Assembly: GCA_012729875.1 (NCBI GenBank) | Contig: JAAYCC010000122.1 | Location: 1 to 5,460 of the forward strand | Source: Clostridiales bacterium | GTDB lineage: Bacteria; Bacillota; Clostridia; Oscillospirales; Oscillospiraceae | Reading direction: 5' to 3' | Length of the DNA: 5,460 bases | Part shown: piece after piece, positions 1-4,713 of the stretch | Position numbering within the stretch: position 1 is the first letter of the stretch | Layout: each line of letters opens with the position of its first letter | Program-made: the position numbers and the translations under genes | Notes under the pieces: generated by a model | Seen by the model: the letters and a program-made list of their open reading frames with translations, nothing else | The model's database searches: none | Told to the model about the DNA's origin: nothing

Positions 1-1
1 C

Positions 2-289
2 GGGCAAATATTTTGTATGAGGCTGCAGAATATGGGCGTAAAGACGCTTATCTGTACAGATATATCCAGAGACGGCGCGCTGCGGGGCATTAACGAGGCG
101 CTCTACAGGGATATGACTGCCGGTCTGTCTGTTGATATTATTGCCTCGGGCGGTGTGACGACTATTAACGATCTGCTAAAGCTCTCACAGATTGGAGTGG
201 CGGGGGCTATCGTGGGAAAATCCATATATACTGGCAGTATTGACCTTAAAAAAGCGATAGAAGCTGTAAAAAAGGCGGAGAGCAGATGA
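2..289 (+). CDS. hisA: HisA, phosphoribosylformimino-AICAR isomerase (ProFAR isomerase), 3' part only
   Basis: The open frame continues leftward past the window edge, so only the last ~95 codons are present. HisA is a cytoplasmic (beta/alpha)8 barrel that isomerises ProFAR to PRFAR, the fourth step of histidine synthesis. The visible C-terminal half carries the family signatures: a TDISRDGALRGIN stretch (TDI-x-RDG, holding the second catalytic Asp and phosphate contacts), then IIASGGV and GVAGAIVGKSIY, which match the second phosphate-binding loops. HisF is related, but the TDISRDG form and the directly following complete hisF favour HisA. The Met codon at 17 is internal; the real start lies outside the window. 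The stop TGA overlaps the hisF ATG in an ATGA junction, indicating translational coupling in the his operon. No anomaly is seen in the visible part. Confidence 0.93.
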   Translation, partial: GQIFCMRLQNMGVKTLICTDISRDGALRGINEALYRDMTAGLSVDIIASGGVTTINDLLKLSQIGVAGAIVGKSIYTGSIDLKKAIEAVKKAESR

Positions 290-1044
290 TTACCAAAAGA
301 ATTATCCCCTGCCTGGACGTGCGCGACGGACGCGTGGTCAAGGGAGTTAACTTTGAGGGCCTTAACGATGTCTCCTCACCTGTGGAGCTCGGCAGATACT
401 ACAGCGACAGCGGAGCCGACGAACTGGTGTTCTATGATATAACAGCATCCAGCGAGGGGCGGCGGCTTTTTACCGATATCCTCCGTCAGGTAGCGGAGCA
501 GATATTTATTCCTCTGACTGTCGGCGGTGCGATCAGCACTGTGGACGACTTTGACCGCGTGCTGAAATGCGGCGCGGACAAGGTGAGCGTCAACTCGGGC
601 GCTATACGCGACCCCGATCTCATATACAGGGCCGCCAAGAAATACGGGGAACAGTGCGTTGTCCTCTCGGCGGATGTAAAGCGGGTGGACGGCAGGTTTA
701 CGCTCTTTGCCAGAGGGGGACGCGAAAATACGGGTATTGACGCTATTGATTGGATTAAACGCGGTGCAGAGCTGGGAGCCGGTGAAATCGTCCTCAACAG
801 CATAGACACAGACGGCGTTAAGGGCGGCTTTGATCTTGAAATGCTTGCGGCTGTCTGTGAGGCGGTGTCCGTACCTGTCATAGCTTCGGGGGGCGCCGGC
901 AGCATCGCGGACTTTGTGGAGCTTTTTAATACTCTTCCAAAGGTGGATGCAGGGCTTGCGGCCTCTATCTTCCACTTTGGAGAGGTAACTATTCCGGAAC
1001 TCAAGCGCGAGCTTCGCGCTAACGGTATCCCGGCCAGACTATAG
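286..1044 (+). CDS. hisF: HisF, imidazole glycerol-phosphate synthase cyclase subunit
   Basis: HisF pairs with the glutaminase HisH; ammonia passes through the HisF barrel and is used to convert PRFAR into imidazole glycerol phosphate and AICAR. The 252-residue length is normal for the family. The N-terminus MITKRIIPCLDVRDGRVVKG is diagnostic, and the two catalytic aspartates fall at the canonical positions Asp11 (PCLD) and Asp130 (LSADVKR). Phosphate-binding segments are visible as TVGGAIS (78-84), NSIDTDGVKGGFD and VIASGGAG near residues 195-205. The start is fixed by the ATGA overlap with hisA and by a Shine-Dalgarno GGCGGAG at 274-280, five bases upstream. HisH is not in the window and presumably lies to the left with the other his genes. 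Only 15 bases separate it from hisIE. Confidence 0.98.
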   Translation: MITKRIIPCLDVRDGRVVKGVNFEGLNDVSSPVELGRYYSDSGADELVFYDITASSEGRRLFTDILRQVAEQIFIPLTVGGAISTVDDFDRVLKCGADKVSVNSGAIRDPDLIYRAAKKYGEQCVVLSADVKRVDGRFTLFARGGRENTGIDAIDWIKRGAELGAGEIVLNSIDTDGVKGGFDLEMLAAVCEAVSVPVIASGGAGSIADFVELFNTLPKVDAGLAASIFHFGEVTIPELKRELRANGIPARL

Positions 1045-1059
1045 AAAATTGGTGATACG

Positions 1060-1707
1060 ATGCTGAATATCGAAGAACTGAGATTTGACGACAAGGGTCT
1101 CATTCCTGCGGTTGTTGTGGACAGCGTAAGCAAAAAGGTGCTGATGCTTGCATATATGAACCGGGAGAGCCTTGAAATAAGCATGAGAGAGGGGCGTACC
1201 TGCTTTTGGTCACGTTCGCGTCAGGAGCTCTGGCGCAAGGGCGGGACAAGCGGAAACGTTCAGGAGATTGTGGATATAACAGCGGACTGCGACAGGGATA
1301 CTCTGCTGCTGCAGGTCAAAAAGGCCGGGCCGGCGTGCCATCTCGGAAACGACAGCTGCTTTGTTGACAAGGTCTTTGAAAGCGAAACTCTGCAGAGCTT
1401 TTCGACAGATAGACTCTATGAGCTTATTAGCGGCCGCAAGACAGAGGGCAAGGACGGCTCATATACCACCTACCTCTTTGAAAAAGGGATAGACAAGATC
1501 CTAAAAAAGGTTGGCGAAGAGTGTACAGAGGTCATTATTGCCGCAAAGGGCGGAGACAGAGCCGAGACAATTTACGAGGTGGCGGACCTCTATTACCATG
1601 TTATGGTCATGATGGTAGAGCTGGGAATCAGCAACGAGGACATAACAGAGGAGCTTGCCTCGCGCCATGTAATAGACAAAAAGGTCAAGCAGGAAAAAAT
1701 GGTTTAA
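1060..1707 (+). CDS. hisIE: HisIE, bifunctional phosphoribosyl-AMP cyclohydrolase / phosphoribosyl-ATP pyrophosphatase
   Basis: This 215-residue fusion catalyses steps two and three of histidine synthesis in the cytoplasm: removal of pyrophosphate from PR-ATP (HisE domain) and ring opening of PR-AMP (HisI domain). The HisI domain occupies about residues 1-105. It shows FWSRSRQELWRKGGTSGN (49-66), the metal-binding DCDRD (76-80), and the zinc ligands of ACH (92-94) and SCF (99-101). The HisE domain occupies about 115-215, with DGSYTTYLFEKG, KKVGEECTEVIIAAK (149-163) and EVADLYYHVMVMM (173-185); the acidic residues Glu153, Glu154, Glu157, Glu173 and Asp176 fit its alpha-helical Mg-binding core. 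A Cys sits at 155, where Ala or Gly is more usual in EEA/EEG; I expect this to be tolerated. The start has a modest GGTGA about five bases upstream. It is the last gene of the operon, followed after 10 bases by a strong terminator. Confidence 0.97.
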   Translation: MLNIEELRFDDKGLIPAVVVDSVSKKVLMLAYMNRESLEISMREGRTCFWSRSRQELWRKGGTSGNVQEIVDITADCDRDTLLLQVKKAGPACHLGNDSCFVDKVFESETLQSFSTDRLYELISGRKTEGKDGSYTTYLFEKGIDKILKKVGEECTEVIIAAKGGDRAETIYEVADLYYHVMVMMVELGISNEDITEELASRHVIDKKVKQEKMV

Positions 1708-1717
1708 GCAGCAGGGA

Positions 1718-1764
1718 GCTATAAAAACCTCCGGAGAAGTATCTTCTCCGGAGGTTTTTATAGC
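1718..1764. terminator. Bidirectional intrinsic terminator shared by the his operon and the convergent ABC operon
   Basis: Arms 1718-1738 and 1744-1764 are perfectly complementary over 21 bp around a 5-nt loop (GTATC). The core is GC-rich (CCTCCGGAGAA) and the outer part is A5/T5. Read on either strand, the hairpin is followed by a run of T within the distal arm (TTTTTATAG), so it can end transcription of hisIE from the left and of the permease gene from the right. It begins 10 nt after the hisIE stop and ends 13 nt before the permease stop on the other strand. Confidence 0.93.
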
Positions 1765-1777
1765 AATAATTATCTCA

Positions 1778-2545
1778 TTAGTTCGTCAGCCTATATTCTA
1801 TCCACCTGATAAGCAGCACTGCCAGCCGCTCCAGAAGGAGGGAGACAACGACAACTACCAGTGTGTAGGCGAATAGCTGAGATGTGTCGAGATAGAGCTT
1901 TGAGTCGTAGATTTTCTCTCCTATTGAGCCGGAGGCTATGCCGATGACCTCGGCTGAGATGCCCGCTTTCCAGGAGATGCCGATACCGACCTCGCAGGCG
2001 GAGCGTGCGAAGGGCGAGACATAGGGCAGATAGATAAAGCGGAAGCGGTCGCTGTTCCGCATACCGAAAACGTTTGCCGCTTCGAAGCGCTCCGGCTCCA
2101 CGCTCTCAAGACCGGCGAGGATATTTGTATAGAACACCGGCAGAACCATGAGAAAGGATATGAGCGCCGACAGGTTTTTTGAGCCTACAAGCAGCAGGGC
2201 GATTACTACAAAGGACGCAACGGGGGCCGCCTTGACAGCGCCCATCAGTGGGTGCAGCAGCGTTTTGACAAGACGCAGCTTATATGCGGTAACCGAAAGC
2301 GCCGAGCCGATTACGGCGGCGCAGAGAAAGCCTGCGCCTATACGCAGAAATGAGAAACCGACGATGTGGTAGAATTCTGAAGAGCCCAAAAGCCCATACA
2401 GGGTTTTGAGGACCTGTATGGGCGAGGTGAGGAAAAGCTGCTGTGAGATGAGACGAGCCGCTATTTCCCAGACGACGAGCCAGAAAAGGATGCTCGCCGC
2501 CACTGTTATTTTAGCTTTATTCCGCTGTGTAGAAGAAGTTTTCAT
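1778..2545 (-). CDS. ABC transporter permease, NitT/TauT (SsuC-like) family
   Basis: This 255-residue integral membrane protein forms the channel of an importer for a small organic or anionic solute. Hydrophobic segments lie near residues 13-32, 62-87, 104-121, 124-145, 185-203 and 223-248, the six-helix BPD_transp_1 pattern. The cytoplasmic EAA loop, which docks the ATPase, is clear at 155-180: EAANVFGM, then FRFIYLPYVSPF. An SPIQVLKTL motif near 41-49 is typical of SsuC/TauC-type permeases. The start ATG lies inside the last codons of the binding-protein gene (29-bp overlap), with GGAG nine bases upstream, so translational coupling is likely. It is the last gene before the shared terminator. 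The substrate cannot be read from the sequence; taurine, sulfonate, nitrate and thiamine-precursor transport are all family options. No ATPase gene follows. Confidence 0.93.
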   Translation of the reverse strand: MKTSSTQRNKAKITVAASILFWLVVWEIAARLISQQLFLTSPIQVLKTLYGLLGSSEFYHIVGFSFLRIGAGFLCAAVIGSALSVTAYKLRLVKTLLHPLMGAVKAAPVASFVVIALLLVGSKNLSALISFLMVLPVFYTNILAGLESVEPERFEAANVFGMRNSDRFRFIYLPYVSPFARSACEVGIGISWKAGISAEVIGIASGSIGEKIYDSKLYLDTSQLFAYTLVVVVVSLLLERLAVLLIRWIEYRLTN

Positions 2546-3551
2546 CTGGTAATGCTCCGCCTAGAGCGGCGGGATTTTGGGCAAAGAGCACGCCGAGATA
2601 GGCGTTTATGTCTGTCTTCATCTCGTTGCCTGTCTCAAAGACTATGTTGCAGTAGGGGAGGGCTTTAACGGCTATGGGAGCTTTGGGCACGATCCCGGCT
2701 GCCGCGATAAGCTCCGCCGCCTCCTCGGTGTTGGCGTTTACCCACTCGGTGGATTTGGCATAGTCGGCCAGTAGTGCCTCTATCAGCTCAGGATTTGCCT
2801 CGGCAAATTCCCTGCGTACGACGAGGACGCCCGTTACCATTTTACCTTCAAGGTCTGCGTTGCTCCACTCCTCCGTTAGGTCAAGGGCGATACGCGCGTT
2901 TTCATTGTTCATCAAAACGGTGGTAGCGTATGGCTGCGGCAGAACGGCAACGGCGCCTTCAGCCGCCGTTTCGCCGGTCAGATATGCGGCGATCTCGGTG
3001 GCCTCTGATTTGTACTCTACAGTTACATCGGTCTGAGGGTCTATGCCGCTTGCTGTGAGTATGGCGTTTAATACATATTCGGGAGTCGTGCCCTTGCCGG
3101 TGGAATAGATGGTCTTACCCTTCAGATCCGCAACGGTAGAAATTGTATTGCCGACTTCGATGACATTCAGAACGCCCAAAGTGTTGATAGCGGCAGCCTG
3201 AATTTCGCCCTCGGTCTTGTTGTAGAGGATAGAGGCGAGATTGCAGGGGATAGCTGCTATATCCAGATCACCGCTAATGAGAAGCGCGCTTATTTCGTCT
3301 GCGGTGCCGTATATGGTGTTGTTTACCTTATAGCTGAGAGTGTCGGCTGAGGCGTCGTCAAGAAGCTTTATAAGCCCCATGGTGGTGGGGCCCTTTAGAG
3401 TTCCCATATTGACGCTGCCGAGGTCTGTGGGTTCTGCGCTGACATTTTCCGAAGGGTTTGCGGACTCTGCGGTATCTGCGGTTTTAGCACAGCCCGCGAA
3501 CATTGCGATCAAAACTGCGATTGCCGCAATGATTGTTAAGGACCTTTTCAT
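2517..3551 (-). CDS. ABC transporter solute-binding lipoprotein, NitT/TauT-like (type 2 periplasmic-binding fold)
   Basis: The 344-residue product begins with a lipoprotein signal: a basic MKR, a hydrophobic stretch, then FAGC with the lipidated Cys at 21 (Phe at -3 is less usual but acceptable). A low-complexity Ala/Glu/Ser/Thr linker runs to about residue 45. The mature domain starts at MGTLKGPTTMGLIKLL (49-64). It continues through GDLDIAAIPCNLASILYNK (94-112), NTLGVLNVIE, DLKGKTIYSTGKGTTPEYVLN (142-162) and LPQPYATTVL (204-213), the alternating pattern of NMT1/SsuA-like binding proteins. It should capture the solute outside the membrane and deliver it to the adjacent permease. The start is supported by AAAAGGAG eight bases upstream. 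It is the first gene of a two-gene operon divergent from a Crp/Fnr regulator. I recognise the KGPTTMG type from clostridial genomes, but its ligand is not known to me. Confidence 0.9.
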   Translation of the reverse strand: MKRSLTIIAAIAVLIAMFAGCAKTADTAESANPSENVSAEPTDLGSVNMGTLKGPTTMGLIKLLDDASADTLSYKVNNTIYGTADEISALLISGDLDIAAIPCNLASILYNKTEGEIQAAAINTLGVLNVIEVGNTISTVADLKGKTIYSTGKGTTPEYVLNAILTASGIDPQTDVTVEYKSEATEIAAYLTGETAAEGAVAVLPQPYATTVLMNNENARIALDLTEEWSNADLEGKMVTGVLVVRREFAEANPELIEALLADYAKSTEWVNANTEEAAELIAAAGIVPKAPIAVKALPYCNIVFETGNEMKTDINAYLGVLFAQNPAALGGALPDENFFYTAE

Positions 3552-3559
3552 TTTTGTTT

Positions 3560-3567
3560 CTCCTTTT
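3560..3567 (-). promoter_or_regulatory. Ribosome binding site of the solute-binding lipoprotein
   Basis: On the minus strand AAAAGGAG lies eight bases before the ATG at 3551. This is a strong Shine-Dalgarno and fixes the start immediately before the signal peptide. Confidence 0.85.
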
Positions 3568-3574
3568 CAAGCAT

Positions 3575-3603
3575 ATGGTATGTAGCGACTGTTGATTTCA
3601 CAA
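3575..3603 (-). promoter_or_regulatory. Candidate promoter of the ABC operon (weak match)
   Basis: On the minus strand TTGTGA (3603-3598), a 17-nt spacer and TACCAT (3580-3575) match the sigma-70/sigma-A consensus at 4 of 6 positions in each box. The predicted start near 3568 would leave only a very short leader before the Shine-Dalgarno. An alternative register is TTGTAT (3608-3603), 18 nt, TACATA (3584-3579). The weakness of both is compatible with activator dependence, but this is inference. Confidence 0.3.
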
Positions 3604-3620
3604 TACAAATATAGTATTAT
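3592..3620 (+). promoter_or_regulatory. Promoter of the Crp/Fnr-family regulator gene
   Basis: TTGATT at 3592-3597, a 17-nt spacer and TATTAT at 3615-3620 make a good sigma-A-type promoter (4/6 and 5/6). Transcription would start near 3627, giving a leader of about 39 nt before the ATG at 3666. It overlaps the candidate divergent promoter of the ABC operon, and an AATAC-N7-GTATT dyad (3602-3618) covers its spacer and part of the -10. Confidence 0.6.
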
Positions 3621-3635
3621 TTTGCTGATATGTAT

Positions 3636-3649
3636 GTTGCCTCTGCAAC
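3636..3649. promoter_or_regulatory. 5-4-5 inverted repeat in the regulator leader, possible operator
   Basis: GTTGC, four bases, GCAAC is an exact dyad between the predicted transcription start and the Shine-Dalgarno of the regulator gene. The 5-4-5 geometry is the same as Fnr-type sites (TTGAT-N4-ATCAA), although the half-site bases differ. It could be an autoregulatory site or a small RNA hairpin; both readings are inference. Confidence 0.35.
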
Positions 3650-3654
3650 GGAAC

Positions 3655-3660
3655 GGAGGG
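3655..3660 (+). promoter_or_regulatory. Ribosome binding site that fixes the regulator start
   Basis: GGAGGG ends five bases before the ATG at 3666. The upstream in-frame ATG at 3630 has no such site and sits at the predicted transcription start, so the protein should begin MPFSEKQL. Confidence 0.85.
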
Positions 3661-3665
3661 CAGCG

Positions 3666-4355
3666 ATGCCTTTTTCAGAAAAACAGCTAAGTATACTGTC
3701 CTGTTCGCCGCTTTTCATGGGGGTGGATATTTCAGAGATAAACAGTTTTCTCACAAATGTAGGCGCGTCGCCTTCCCACCACTCAGCAGGCGAACAGCTT
3801 GTGTGTCAGGACGAGGCCCAGTCGGCAATACACATAGTTCTGAGCGGGAAGGCGGTGGGTGAAAGGCTCCTCTCCGACGGTAGGGCCGTCATAGTAAACG
3901 AGTTTGAAGCAGGAGAGGTTTTCGGCGATATGCTCTCGGGAGCGGAAGAAAAAAGCCCGGTCACAGTGTCCGTGAGCGAGGACGGAGAGATCCTGCGATT
4001 GCCGTTTTCGGCGCTTATCAGCCAGTGCGAAGGCCATACCGCAACACGGGAGAAGGTTATAAGAAATCTTATTACGGAGATAGCCGACAAGTATTTTGCC
4101 CTGCAGGGGAGACTGGACATGCTGCTGTGTTCCAGTCTGCGGGGGAAAATCGCCAAATACCTTATTGATCAGCGCGAAAAACATGGGACAGATTCGTTTG
4201 TTGTGCCTCACAGCCGCGAGGAGCAGTCCCGCATACTCAACTGTGACCGTTCGGCTCTCTCCCGCGAGCTGTCCCGCATTAAGCATGAGGGAATAATATC
4301 CTACAACGGTAGACATTTCGAAATTAAAGACCCGGCGGTGCTGAAAGCATTATAG
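3666..4355 (+). CDS. Crp/Fnr-family transcriptional regulator
   Basis: This 229-residue cytoplasmic DNA-binding protein has the two-domain layout of the family. A cupin-like cyclic-nucleotide-binding fold spans about residues 15-125 (AGEQLVCQDEAQSAIHIVLSGKA, FEAGEVFGDML). A long dimerisation helix follows at about 125-155, then a C-terminal winged helix-turn-helix at about 155-225. The recognition region SREEQSRILNCDRSALSRELSRIKHEGII (183-211) is a clear HTH_Crp match. The cAMP-contacting Arg-Ser of E. coli CRP is not seen (KSPVTVSV there), and the five cysteines (13, 47, 121, 155, 193) do not form an Fnr-type iron-sulfur cluster pattern, so the effector is unknown. The start at 3666 is preferred over an in-frame ATG at 3630, because GGAGGG lies at 3655-3660 and the promoter places transcription start near 3627. 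It is divergent from the SBP-permease operon, which it may control. Confidence 0.92.
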   Translation: MPFSEKQLSILSCSPLFMGVDISEINSFLTNVGASPSHHSAGEQLVCQDEAQSAIHIVLSGKAVGERLLSDGRAVIVNEFEAGEVFGDMLSGAEEKSPVTVSVSEDGEILRLPFSALISQCEGHTATREKVIRNLITEIADKYFALQGRLDMLLCSSLRGKIAKYLIDQREKHGTDSFVVPHSREEQSRILNCDRSALSRELSRIKHEGIISYNGRHFEIKDPAVLKAL

Positions 4356-4359
4356 GCCG

Positions 4360-4401
4360 AAGCTACAGTTTCTATAAATAATTTGCGATGCTGCAGCTTT
4401 T
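4360..4401 (+). terminator. Weak candidate terminator after the regulator gene
   Basis: AAGCTACAG (4360-4368) can pair with CTGCAGCTT (4391-4399) with one mismatch, around a 22-nt AT-rich loop and followed by a short T run. It begins five bases after the regulator stop. The long loop and short T tract make it a poor intrinsic terminator; the tRNA terminator hairpin downstream could also serve on this strand. Confidence 0.3.
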
Positions 4402-4460
4402 CGATATTATTTCGGGGGAGAAAAGAGGGGGATGCTGAGGAAAAGGCCGCAGGAAAAAGC

Positions 4461-4486
4461 AAAAAGCCAGTCCGAAGACTGGCTTT
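4461..4486 (-). terminator. Intrinsic terminator of the tRNA-Gly gene (UUCG tetraloop)
   Basis: Read on the minus strand, AAAGCCAGTC (4486-4477), loop TTCG, and GACTGGCTTT (4472-4463) form a perfect 10-bp stem closed by C(UUCG)G, an unusually stable tetraloop. A run of five T follows, then GC and a further T run. It lies six bases beyond the encoded CCA end, so the tRNA transcript is very likely monocistronic. Confidence 0.92.
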
Positions 4487-4492
4487 AATAAA

Positions 4493-4568
4493 TGGAGCGG
4501 GCAACGAGATTCGAACTCGCTACCTCCACCTTGGCAAGGTGGCGCTCTGCCAAATGAGCTATGCCCGC
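4493..4568 (-). tRNA. tRNA-Gly, anticodon GCC, CCA encoded
   Basis: The minus strand folds into a complete 76-nt cloverleaf. It has a seven-pair acceptor stem GCGGGCA/TGCCCGC, TA at positions 8-9, a D-arm GCTC/GAGC with loop ATTTGGCA, and an anticodon stem CCACC/GGTGG with loop TTGCCAA. A five-base variable region, a T-arm GCGAG/CTCGT with one G-T pair and loop TTCGAAT, a T discriminator and a genomic CCA complete it. The anticodon GCC (plus-strand 4533-4535) reads GGC and GGT glycine codons. It has its own consensus promoter and terminator. Confidence 0.98.
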
Positions 4569-4586
4569 AAGCTTAACGCGAAGCTT

Positions 4587-4614
4587 ATTATACCAAAATT
4601 TCGCGCCTTGTCAA
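4587..4614 (-). promoter_or_regulatory. Promoter of tRNA-Gly (perfect -35 and -10)
   Basis: On the minus strand TTGACA (4614-4609), a 16-nt spacer and TATAAT (4592-4587) match the consensus at all 12 positions, with TGG immediately before the -10 giving an extended -10. Transcription would start near 4580, leaving a ~12-nt leader before the mature 5' end at 4568. This fits a strong stable-RNA promoter. Confidence 0.92.
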
Positions 4615-4656
4615 GAGAAGGTTTACGTTTTTTGCTAAATTTCATCATTTGCCTGT

Positions 4657-4684
4657 TTGACACGCGCCGGTATTTTGTTATAAT
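4657..4684 (+). promoter_or_regulatory. Promoter of the MscS-family channel gene (perfect -35 and -10)
   Basis: TTGACA (4657-4662), a 16-nt spacer and TATAAT (4679-4684) match the consensus fully, with TGT before the -10 as an extended -10. Transcription should start near 4691, which makes an ATG at 4696 nearly leaderless and supports the GTG start at 4714. Confidence 0.88.
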
Positions 4685-4713
4685 CAGAGAAACCTATGAT
4701 TGGAGTGATTTTT

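Noticed and set aside
376..1184. Minus-strand open frames of 199 and 232 codons opposite hisF and hisIE
   Set aside because: They lie antisense to two certain his genes, show no family resemblance, and are explained by codon bias of the real genes.
3592..3603. TTGATTTCACAA as a Crp or Fnr operator
   Set aside because: Only the outer three bases are symmetric and the spacing fits neither TTGAT-N4-ATCAA nor TGTGA-N6-TCACA; it is better explained by the adjoining -35 boxes.
3630..3665. N-terminal extension of the Crp/Fnr regulator from the ATG at 3630
   Set aside because: The ATG lies at the predicted transcription start without a Shine-Dalgarno, while ATG 3666 has GGAGGG at ideal spacing; the added residues do not look like family sequence.
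3552..3665. Riboswitch (for example TPP) ahead of the transporter operon
   Set aside because: Only about 17 to 20 bases separate the candidate transcription start from the ATG, too short for any known aptamer, and no aptamer core is visible.
3783..4316. Minus-strand open frames opposite the regulator gene
   Set aside because: Antisense shadows of a gene with clear Crp/Fnr domains; no start signal or similarity of their own.
4301..4504. Minus-strand 67-codon open frame between the regulator and the tRNA
   Set aside because: It starts inside the tRNA 3' end, includes the tRNA terminator hairpin, and overlaps the 3' end of the regulator; no Shine-Dalgarno or recognisable sequence.
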